The notes under the pieces are model-generated. The model saw only the letters and a list, made by a program, of their open reading frames with translations. It had not been told where the DNA came from and ran no database searches. A program made the translations under genes and the position numbers. Positions 1 to 6,797 of a stretch of 64,000 nucleotides of DNA are shown here, in pieces. The DNA comes from JBGMEA01 sp963674555. Lineage in GTDB: Bacteria > Bacillota > Clostridia > Eubacteriales > Anaerofustaceae. The stretch is taken from the NCBI GenBank assembly GCA_963674555.1, contig OY771429.1:124001-188000 (forward strand), read 5' to 3'. Position 1 is the stretch's first letter. The number at the start of each line of letters is the position of its first letter.

Positions 1-263
1 CTGCCGTCATCAGCTCCTTTTATTTCACAAGAAGCCAAAACATCCCAAAGTGCTATTTTGTGGTGAAGTAATAGTTCTTTTTTTTCTTCAATCGTATTTG
101 GATAATATTCGTCTAAAATAGTCGGTAATATTTTCCAGAATCTATTTTGCGGATGACCGTAATAAAAACCATATTCGATCGATTTAGGTGAGGGCATTGT
201 CCCGAGTATCAATATTTTTGAGTTTTGATCATATACGGGTTCAAACGGATTATGTTTAAGCAT
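1..263 (-). CDS. DNA-deoxyinosine glycosylase, 3' part cut by window edge
   Basis: The first 87 codons are visible on the minus strand; the rest lies outside the window. The protein resembles the uracil-DNA-glycosylase superfamily branch annotated as DNA-deoxyinosine glycosylase, which removes hypoxanthine (deaminated adenine) from DNA in base excision repair. Visible family signs are the N-terminal strand ILGTMPSPKS, the YYGHPQNRFW segment that follows the catalytic region, and the ALWDVLASCE stretch typical of this branch. The start at 263 is supported by a TAAGGAG Shine-Dalgarno sequence at 274-280. It is divergent from yigZ. The family call is firm; exact substrate preference is inferred from the family. 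Confidence 0.87.
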   Translation of the reverse strand, partial: MLKHNPFEPVYDQNSKILILGTMPSPKSIEYGFYYGHPQNRFWKILPTILDEYYPNTIEEKKELLLHHKIALWDVLASCEIKGADDG

Positions 264-285
264 CAGTTTATCGCTCCTTATATTA

Positions 286-291
286 ATTATA
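286..291 (-). promoter_or_regulatory. Probable -10 box for the deoxyinosine glycosylase gene
   Basis: Read on the minus strand this is TATAAT, 22 bases upstream of the start codon and just before the Shine-Dalgarno sequence, so the leader would be about 17 bases. No good -35 box is seen in the AT-rich intergenic stretch 292-426. Confidence 0.4.
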
Positions 292-410
292 TACATATAT
301 CCATCATATATCTATAAATCGCGATAGTTTGTAAACTAAAATTTGATTATCTTTTATACCTTAGAAAGATAAATAACTTTGTACTACTACTTAAAAAAAA
401 TCGGAATAAA

Positions 411-419
411 TGATATAAT
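411..419 (+). promoter_or_regulatory. Extended -10 promoter directly in front of yigZ
   Basis: TGATATAAT, an extended -10 element. It ends only seven bases before the yigZ start codon, so transcription would begin at or within two bases of the ATG. No convincing -35 box (only TTAAAA at 391-396). The same nonamer precedes several other transcription units in this window. Confidence 0.5.
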
Positions 420-426
420 TATCAAC

Positions 427-1056
427 ATGAGAGCTTATCGAACAGTGAGTGAACAATCCGAAGAGCGATACGAAGTAAAAAAATCAGTTTTTATATCGAT
501 ATTGACGTATATTAAAGACGAAAAAGATGCACTCGAAAAAATCGAACAGCTCAAAAAGGAACACTATAAAGCCCGACATCATTGTTATGCATATATTTTC
601 GGTGAAAATAAAGATCATGTGAAATATTTTGATGACGGTGAACCTTCCGGAACAGCCGGAAAACCTATTTTAAACGTCATTGAAAAGCACGATCTGACAA
701 ATGTATTACTTGTGGTTATACGCTATTTCGGAGGCATAAAACTCGGTGCAACGGGATTAACGCGTGCATACTCGAAGGCCGCTACTTTGGCCATAGATGC
801 CAATAAAATAATCCAAATGATTCCCGCCTCGAAAATCACTATCCAATTAACATATCCACTCTATGGAAAAATAGAAAATTACTTGGTTGATAAGAGATTT
901 AAAATCATAGAAAGTAATTATAATGAATCAATCCGACTTACGATACTTGTTCCGCAAAAAGATACGGTACAATTGACAGATAATATTACAGAAATGACAA
1001 ATAGTCAGTGTGAATGCATTGTAGGAAACGACTTATATATTACGTCTGAGGGATAA
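427..1056 (+). CDS. yigZ: YigZ/IMPACT family protein
   Basis: A 209-residue protein of the YigZ/IMPACT (UPF0029) family, with the N-terminal UPF0029 fold (about residues 10-120) and a C-terminal DUF1949 ferredoxin-like domain. Signature segments are YFDDGEPSGTAGKPIL and VVIRYFGGIKLGATGL. Bacterial members are soluble and thought to bind nucleic acid or ribosomes; the eukaryotic relative IMPACT modulates GCN2, but no bacterial reaction is established. The ATG at 427 matches the family's usual start (MRAYRTV); an upstream in-frame TTG at 379 lies ahead of the promoter. There is no Shine-Dalgarno sequence, which with the promoter position suggests a leaderless message. Nine bases separate it from the PAS gene. 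Confidence 0.88.
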   Translation: MRAYRTVSEQSEERYEVKKSVFISILTYIKDEKDALEKIEQLKKEHYKARHHCYAYIFGENKDHVKYFDDGEPSGTAGKPILNVIEKHDLTNVLLVVIRYFGGIKLGATGLTRAYSKAATLAIDANKIIQMIPASKITIQLTYPLYGKIENYLVDKRFKIIESNYNESIRLTILVPQKDTVQLTDNITEMTNSQCECIVGNDLYITSEG

Positions 1057-1065
1057 AATAACTAT

Positions 1066-1404
1066 ATGGAAAGATTCACATTTCATTTAATTGATACTTT
1101 AGAAAAAGAAGTTGTGATCTGCGATATGGATCATATGATATTGTATATGAATCAACGTGCTGAAGAGAATTATACTGAAAGATTCGGATGTGACTTGATA
1201 GGAAAAAATTTACTCGATTGTCACAATGAGAACTCTTCACGAATTATAAAAGAGAAATTAGAATTTCTTATTACCAATAATTTTAACAGTGTTATTTTGA
1301 CGGATAAACCTGAAAAAGGACAAAAGTCTTATCTTACATTGATCAGGGATGAATTCAACAATCCAATAGGATATTATGAAAGATATGAAGGAGACGCATT
1401 TTAG
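1066..1404 (+). CDS. Small single-domain PAS protein
   Basis: A 112-residue protein that is almost entirely one PAS domain: an N-terminal strand VVICDMDHMILYMN, the NxRAE-type helix, GKNLLDCHN (a typical turn after the central helix) and the closing beta strands ending with IGYYERYEG. There is no kinase, cyclase or DNA-binding domain, no membrane segment and no signal peptide, so it would act as a free cytosolic sensor or by binding a partner. It is cotranscribed with ruvA (three bases apart) and follows yigZ. The ligand (heme, flavin or small molecule) cannot be told from sequence; a single conserved-looking cysteine and histidine occur in LLDCHN. Confidence 0.75.
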   Translation: MERFTFHLIDTLEKEVVICDMDHMILYMNQRAEENYTERFGCDLIGKNLLDCHNENSSRIIKEKLEFLITNNFNSVILTDKPEKGQKSYLTLIRDEFNNPIGYYERYEGDAF

Positions 1405-1407
1405 ATT

Positions 1408-2001
1408 ATGATCGATTATATAGTCGGTGTTATAGATTCAGTGCAAGACGGATCAGTTGTTGTTGAAGCGAATTCCATCGGTTACATGCTGAATGTTTCA
1501 ACCACAACGATCACAGAATTAGCTAATGCGGAAGATCAAACTAAGCTCTACACCTATCTAAATGTTAATGATAACGGGATCAATTTATACGGGTTTTCAG
1601 CGAAAGCTGAAAGAGAAGTCTTTCTGAAATTGATTTCTGTGTCCAAAGTAGGCCCGAAAGTCGCTTTGAGTATATTATCACAATATACACCGTCGGAAGT
1701 GATTTCCGCAGTTGTATCAAATAACGCAAAAGCTTTAACGAATGCAAACGGAGTGGGGAAAAAACTTGCTGAAAACATTGTTTTTAATTTAAAAGATAAA
1801 TTTGAAGATTTTGAGTCGGAAGAATTCTCGATGAACTCGATCGATATTTTTGAAAATGATCCCCAAAATGAAGCGATATCAGCGCTTGTCGGATTGGGAT
1901 TTGAAAGGTCTTACAGTACAAAGTTGATCAAAACCGTTTATGACGAAAATGCGACTTGTGAAGAATTGATTTCAAGATCATTAAAAATGATCGGAAAATA
2001 G
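1408..2001 (+). CDS. ruvA: Holliday junction branch migration protein RuvA
   Basis: RuvA binds four-way DNA junctions and loads the RuvB motor during recombinational repair. The 197-residue length is normal. Domain order is an N-terminal OB fold (about 1-62, starting MIDYIVGVIDSV), two helix-hairpin-helix motifs (SKVGPKVALSI and NGVGKKLAENI, about 72-125), an acidic linker (DFESEEF) and the small C-terminal RuvB-contacting domain (ISALVGLGFERS). The start follows the PAS gene by three bases with only a distant GGAG, so translation may be coupled. RuvB follows seven bases later. RuvC is not in the window, as is usual for Firmicutes, which use RecU or another resolvase. Confidence 0.95.
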   Translation: MIDYIVGVIDSVQDGSVVVEANSIGYMLNVSTTTITELANAEDQTKLYTYLNVNDNGINLYGFSAKAEREVFLKLISVSKVGPKVALSILSQYTPSEVISAVVSNNAKALTNANGVGKKLAENIVFNLKDKFEDFESEEFSMNSIDIFENDPQNEAISALVGLGFERSYSTKLIKTVYDENATCEELISRSLKMIGK

Positions 2002-2008
2002 GTAAAGA

Positions 2009-3070
2009 ATGGACAGACGCATCGTTACAAATAAAGAAACAGAAACCGATCTGGAGATCGAACGAAGTCTGCGCCCCGCAACACTTGAAGATTACGTAGG
2101 ACAAGATACTGTCAAAAAGCGATTGGCGATCTTTATTGAAGCGGCAAAAATGCGCAAAGACGCACTGGATCATGTTCTGCTTTACGGACCTCCCGGACTC
2201 GGTAAAACGACATTATCTTATATTATTGCGCACGAATTGGGTGTCAATATTAAAGTAACCAGCGGTCCGGCGATCGAAAAACCTGGAGATCTTGCCGCTA
2301 TTTTAACGACGCTTAAAGAAAAAGATGTCTTATTTATAGACGAAATACATCGTCTAAATAAAGTGGTTGAAGAAGTTTTATATCCTGCAATGGAAGACTA
2401 CGCCCTTGATATCATTATTGGAAAAGGTCAAGGATCTCGATCGATCAGATTGGACCTGCAACCTTTTACTTTGATCGGAGCAACAACCAGAACTGGTCTG
2501 ATTTCTTCTCCGCTCAGAGATCGTTTCGGCATCATCAATCGCTTGGAAATGTATTCAACAGATGAATTAAAACAGATTATTAACAGGAGTTCGGATATCC
2601 TGAATATCAAAATAGACGATTCCGGAGCAAATGAGCTTGCGAAACGTTCTCGAGGAACACCTAGGATAGCAAATCGTTTTTTAAAACGCGTTCGGGATTA
2701 CGCCCAAGTTATGGGAGAAGATATTATTACCGAAGAAACAGCTAACAAAGCTTTGGAATTATTGGAAGTCGATAATACAGGGCTTGACAAAACGGATATT
2801 ATGTTACTTGAAACCTTGATCCTTAAATTCTCAGGCGGTCCTGTAGGTTTGGATACGTTGTCTGCCGTTTTGGGAGAAGAACGTGAAACGATCGAAGATG
2901 TTTATGAACCTTACTTGATGCAGATAGGTTACATAAAACGAACCCCGAGAGGAAGAGTCGCTACTGACCATGCATACAGACATTTAGGAATACCAAACAA
3001 AGAACAAGGACAAGATACTTTTTTTGATCTTGAGAATATAAGTGACATTGAAACAGATGAAAACAACTGA
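2009..3070 (+). CDS. ruvB: Holliday junction branch migration ATPase RuvB
   Basis: A 353-residue AAA+ hexameric motor that drives branch migration together with RuvA. Walker A is GPPGLGKT at residues 60-67, Walker B is DVLFIDEIH around 106-114, sensor 1 lies in LIGATTR and the arginine-finger/sensor 2 region in SRGTPRIANR. The C-terminal winged helix contains the GPVGLDTLS and TPRGRVAT segments that contact DNA. Start at 2009 follows ruvA closely. The last 14 bases overlap queA, which suggests translational coupling. The acidic tail after residue 335 is variable in the family. Confidence 0.96.
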   Translation: MDRRIVTNKETETDLEIERSLRPATLEDYVGQDTVKKRLAIFIEAAKMRKDALDHVLLYGPPGLGKTTLSYIIAHELGVNIKVTSGPAIEKPGDLAAILTTLKEKDVLFIDEIHRLNKVVEEVLYPAMEDYALDIIIGKGQGSRSIRLDLQPFTLIGATTRTGLISSPLRDRFGIINRLEMYSTDELKQIINRSSDILNIKIDDSGANELAKRSRGTPRIANRFLKRVRDYAQVMGEDIITEETANKALELLEVDNTGLDKTDIMLLETLILKFSGGPVGLDTLSAVLGEERETIEDVYEPYLMQIGYIKRTPRGRVATDHAYRHLGIPNKEQGQDTFFDLENISDIETDENN

Positions 3071-4082
3071 TTTTGACTATATCTTACCGGAAGAGTTGAT
3101 CGCTCAAACGCCTTTGAAAGAGCGTTCATCATCGAGATTACTGGTAGTTGATCGCGATACTGAGGAATTAACAGATAAATATTTTACTGATCTACTTGAT
3201 TACATAAACCCCGGTGATTGCTTAGTACTTAACAATTCAAAAGTGTTACCGGCGCGTATATACGGTGTTAAAGAAATAACGAACGCTAAAATCGAATTTC
3301 TTTTACACAAACAAATCAGTCAAGATCAGTGGAAGGTGATGGCCAGACCGGGAAAAAGATTAAAGATAGGCACTCGTGTTATTTTCAGTGAGAACCTGTT
3401 TGCTGAAGTACTCTCAAAAGATATTGATGGATTGGTTACGGTACAATTTCATCATCTCAGATCATTTTTGGAAGAATTGCACAAAATTGGTGTAATGCCT
3501 TTGCCGCCCTATATTAAAACAAAGCTCAATGACCGTAACAGATATCAAACGGTGTATGCGCAAGACGAAGGTTCATCAGCCGCTCCCACAGCTGGCCTAC
3601 ATTTCACCGATGACTTATTGAAGAAGATAGCGCAAAAAGGCGTAAATATTGTCTATATTACTCTGCATGTTGGATTGGGCACATTTCTTCCAGTAACTTC
3701 GGAAGAAATAACAGGGCATAAAATGCACAGCGAATATTATGAGATATCCGAACAAGCAGCAGATATGATTAATTTAACTAAGCGAAACGGAAATAAAATA
3801 TTTGCTGTAGGCACTACAAGCGTTCGTACTTTGGAAAGTTGCGCAAAACATAACAACGGAATCATCGTAGCTGAACATTGTGAGACGGATATATTCATAT
3901 ATCCGGGATTTAAGTTCTTAATCGTAGATGCATTGATCACAAATTTTCATTTACCTAAATCAACGCTACTCATGTTGGTTTCAGCTTTTTATGACAAAAA
4001 TAAAATATTGACAGCCTATCAATATGCTGTTAAAGAAAAGTATAGGTTTTTCAGTTTCGGCGATGCAATGTTGATCTTATAA
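3057..4082 (+). CDS. queA: S-adenosylmethionine:tRNA ribosyltransferase-isomerase QueA
   Basis: QueA moves the ribosyl part of SAM onto preQ1 in tRNA to give epoxyqueuosine, the step before QueG (also in this window, at 10016). The 341-residue protein shows the family segments FDYILPEELIAQTP near the start, SSRLLVVDR, LNNSKVLPAR, APTAGLHFT, HVGLGTFLPV and TTSVRTLES. The start at 3057 gives the usual N terminus MKTTDFDY; an upstream in-frame ATG at 3042 would add five residues. There is no clear Shine-Dalgarno sequence, and the start lies inside ruvB, so it is probably translated by coupling. The ruvA-ruvB-queA order is common in Firmicutes. Confidence 0.95.
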   Translation: MKTTDFDYILPEELIAQTPLKERSSSRLLVVDRDTEELTDKYFTDLLDYINPGDCLVLNNSKVLPARIYGVKEITNAKIEFLLHKQISQDQWKVMARPGKRLKIGTRVIFSENLFAEVLSKDIDGLVTVQFHHLRSFLEELHKIGVMPLPPYIKTKLNDRNRYQTVYAQDEGSSAAPTAGLHFTDDLLKKIAQKGVNIVYITLHVGLGTFLPVTSEEITGHKMHSEYYEISEQAADMINLTKRNGNKIFAVGTTSVRTLESCAKHNNGIIVAEHCETDIFIYPGFKFLIVDALITNFHLPKSTLLMLVSAFYDKNKILTAYQYAVKEKYRFFSFGDAMLIL

Positions 4083-4111
4083 AATACATAAGAATTGATA
4101 AGGAGATTTAA

Positions 4112-5317
4112 ATGAAAAAACCTCTGTCAGATAATCTTAAGCAAATCACACCGTCAATGACTTTGAGCATAACCGCAAAAGCCAAAGCCTTAAAAGATCA
4201 GGGTAAAGAAGTCATACCGTTCGGGGCAGGGGAGCCGGATTTTACGATCAATCCTATTATTAAACAAGCGGCCATCGAAGGTATTCAGAAGGATTTTTCA
4301 AAATACACACAGATCACAGGACTTGTGGAATTGAGAAAAGCGATTTCTAAAAAACTACTCGATGACAACGGATTGACCTACCAACCTGATGAAATAATCG
4401 TAACCAGTGGTGCCAAGCAAGCATTATTTACCTCATTACAAGTTCTTTTATCTGAGGGTGATGAGGTTCTTGTTCCTGTGCCTTACTGGGTCAGTTATTC
4501 TGAGATGGTCAAAATAGCGGGTGGGAAAGTTGTCTTGGTTCCGACTGAAAAAGAAGATCAATTTATTTTAAAACCAGATGAATTAAAGAAACATATTTCA
4601 CCGCATTCCAAAGTATTGATGTTGAACAATCCCAATAATCCCACCGGTTCGGTTTACAGCAGAGATGATTTAATAAAAATCGTTGAAATATGCGTTGACG
4701 AAGGTATCTACATTCTCAGTGATGAGATATATGATCGGTTTATCTATGACGGCTTAGAACATGTTTCTGTCGCAGGATTGTCGGATGAAGCAAAAGATAT
4801 TACAATTACGATCAACGGGCTTTCAAAAACATATGCGATGCCCGGTTGGCGAATCGGATATGCAGCAGCAAACAATGAAATTATTACCGCAATGTCCAAA
4901 CTGCAAGGACATTGCATCTCTCATCCAAGCAGTATATCTCAGTATGCAGCAATAACAGCCTTGGAATGTGAACAACAATTCGTTGACGAAATGCTGAGTG
5001 AGTACGATAAACGTAGGAAGTATATAAAAAACTTTTTGGATAATTTAACAGATATTTCATACATAGAGCCCAAAGGCGCATTTTATTTCTTTATCGATGT
5101 TAGTAAATATTACGGATATTCTGCTGACGAAATTTTAATTAATTCTTCTCTTATATTTTGTGAAGAATTTTTAAATCGTTTCCACGTAGCAGTTATACCT
5201 GGCATTGGATTCGGCACCAACAATTTTATTCGATTGTCGTATGCATGCAGTCTGGAAGATATCAAAATCGGCATGGACCGATTCCGCGCTTTTTTGGATA
5301 CATTAACTTTAAGGTAA
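4112..5317 (+). CDS. PLP-dependent aminotransferase, aspartate aminotransferase type
   Basis: A 401-residue fold-type I aminotransferase of the class I/II (AspC/AAT Ib) group, normal in length. The Schiff-base lysine is K239 in NGLSKTYAMPGWRIGY; the PLP ring contacts are in LNNPNNPTGS (about 171-180) and SDEIYDRF (203-210); the substrate-carboxylate arginine is in FIRLSYA near the C terminus. It probably transfers amino groups between aspartate or other amino acids and 2-oxoglutarate; substrate range cannot be read from sequence. An AAGGAG Shine-Dalgarno precedes it. It lies between queA and purB in the same direction. Confidence 0.85.
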   Translation: MKKPLSDNLKQITPSMTLSITAKAKALKDQGKEVIPFGAGEPDFTINPIIKQAAIEGIQKDFSKYTQITGLVELRKAISKKLLDDNGLTYQPDEIIVTSGAKQALFTSLQVLLSEGDEVLVPVPYWVSYSEMVKIAGGKVVLVPTEKEDQFILKPDELKKHISPHSKVLMLNNPNNPTGSVYSRDDLIKIVEICVDEGIYILSDEIYDRFIYDGLEHVSVAGLSDEAKDITITINGLSKTYAMPGWRIGYAAANNEIITAMSKLQGHCISHPSSISQYAAITALECEQQFVDEMLSEYDKRRKYIKNFLDNLTDISYIEPKGAFYFFIDVSKYYGYSADEILINSSLIFCEEFLNRFHVAVIPGIGFGTNNFIRLSYACSLEDIKIGMDRFRAFLDTLTLR

Positions 5318-5345
5318 ATAATTTAACGTAAAGGATGCCGTTATT

Positions 5346-6782
5346 ATGAACAATGATTCTATTTATCAAAACCCATTGATCGAACGTTATTCGTCAGACG
5401 AAATGTTACATATATTTTCAGCTGATAAAAAATTCTCTACTTGGCGCAAACTATGGGTTGCTTTAGCAAAAGCAGAAAAGCAATTGGGAATCGATGTCAC
5501 TGATAAACAGATCGAATTGCTTGAAAAAAATATCGATAACATCGATTATGAAGCGGCAAAAAGATATGAAAAAGAGTTTCGTCATGATGTAATGGCGCAT
5601 GTGCATACTTTCGGTGATTGTGTCCCCGAAGCGAAAGGGATCATCCATCTTGGCGCAACGAGCGCATATGTAGGTGACAATGCTGATATCATTATTTTTC
5701 GTGATGCGTTATTGCTTATAAAGAAACAATTGCTTAACGTTATTCATGTACTTTCTGAATTTGCATTCAATTATAAGGATATACCGACTTTGGGTTTTAC
5801 GCATTTGCAACCCGCACAACTTACAACAGTGGGCAAGCGCGCATGTTTATGGTTGACAGATCTTATGCTTGATTATGAAGAGTTGGAATTTGTTTTATCT
5901 ACGATACGCTTAAGAGGCGTAAAAGGTACTACGGGTACACAAGCCAGTTTTATGGCTTTGTTTAATAATGATCAAGAAAAAGTCAAACAATTAAATGTAT
6001 TAGTTATAAAAGAAATGGGATTTGAAACAGATTTTCCGCTTACGGGACAAACCTATCCGCGCAAATTTGACAATCGCATCTTAAATTTGTTATCCTCGAT
6101 CGCTCAAAGTTTGCATAAGTTCGGAACAGATATGCGTTTATTGCAATCCATGAAAGAAATAGAAGAACCGTTTGAATCAAAACAAATAGGTTCTTCCGCC
6201 ATGGCATACAAACGCAATCCAATGCGTTCTGAGCGGATTTGTGCGCTTTCGAGGATAATCATAGCATCATCACAAAATACCGCCATGACGGCTTCTGTGC
6301 AGTGGTTTGAACGTACATTGGATGATTCCGCGAATCGCAGGATATCGATACCTGAATCCTTCTTATGTTGTGATGCGATACTTACGATTGCATATAATGT
6401 GATCAAAGGCCTACAAGTCAATGAACAGGTTATCAGAAAGAATATCATGCAAGAATTACCGTTTATGACGACTGAGAACATTTTGATGTCTGCAGTACAA
6501 AAAGGTGGGGACCGTCAAGAATTACACGAAAGGATCCGTCAACTGTCCATGCAAGCAGCAAATAGAGTCAAAGCAGAAGGAAGAGAGAATAATTTATTGG
6601 AATTAATTAACAGCGACCCTGCATTTTCACTCAGTCAAGAAGATTTAAACGATATTTTAAAACCTGAAAAATATATCGGAAGAGCAGCAGAGCTTACTGA
6701 CGAATATATCAAAGATCACGTTCGACCGATCCTTGAAGAAAATAAAGATATTTTAGGATTTAAAGCTGTTTTAAAAGTTTAA
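5346..6782 (+). CDS. purB: Adenylosuccinate lyase, long animal-like type
   Basis: PurB splits SAICAR and adenylosuccinate, releasing fumarate, in purine synthesis. At 478 residues it is longer than the usual bacterial enzyme (about 430). The fumarase-superfamily signature is GSSAMAYKRNPMRSER (about residues 282-297), with the catalytic histidine region in HDVMAHVHTFG and GFTHLQPAQLTTVGKR. Many stretches, such as HLGATSAYVGDN, RGVKGTTGTQASF, SVQWFERTLDDSANRR and QELPFMTTENI, look much closer to animal ADSL than to the Bacillus enzyme, as recalled from known sequences. No other purine genes are near. Confidence 0.94.
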   Translation: MNNDSIYQNPLIERYSSDEMLHIFSADKKFSTWRKLWVALAKAEKQLGIDVTDKQIELLEKNIDNIDYEAAKRYEKEFRHDVMAHVHTFGDCVPEAKGIIHLGATSAYVGDNADIIIFRDALLLIKKQLLNVIHVLSEFAFNYKDIPTLGFTHLQPAQLTTVGKRACLWLTDLMLDYEELEFVLSTIRLRGVKGTTGTQASFMALFNNDQEKVKQLNVLVIKEMGFETDFPLTGQTYPRKFDNRILNLLSSIAQSLHKFGTDMRLLQSMKEIEEPFESKQIGSSAMAYKRNPMRSERICALSRIIIASSQNTAMTASVQWFERTLDDSANRRISIPESFLCCDAILTIAYNVIKGLQVNEQVIRKNIMQELPFMTTENILMSAVQKGGDRQELHERIRQLSMQAANRVKAEGRENNLLELINSDPAFSLSQEDLNDILKPEKYIGRAAELTDEYIKDHVRPILEENKDILGFKAVLKV

Positions 6783-6797
6783 AGAAAAGAGAAACAA

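Noticed and set aside
379..426. A TTG start that would extend yigZ by 16 residues.
   Set aside because: It lies upstream of the -10 box, has no ribosome site and adds residues not seen in the family.
6104..6481. A 125-codon open frame antisense to purB, and similar long antisense frames at 46332-46904, 59859-60257 and 63472-63990.
   Set aside because: They lie wholly inside well-supported genes, have no ribosome sites or family signatures, and reflect codon composition of the sense gene.
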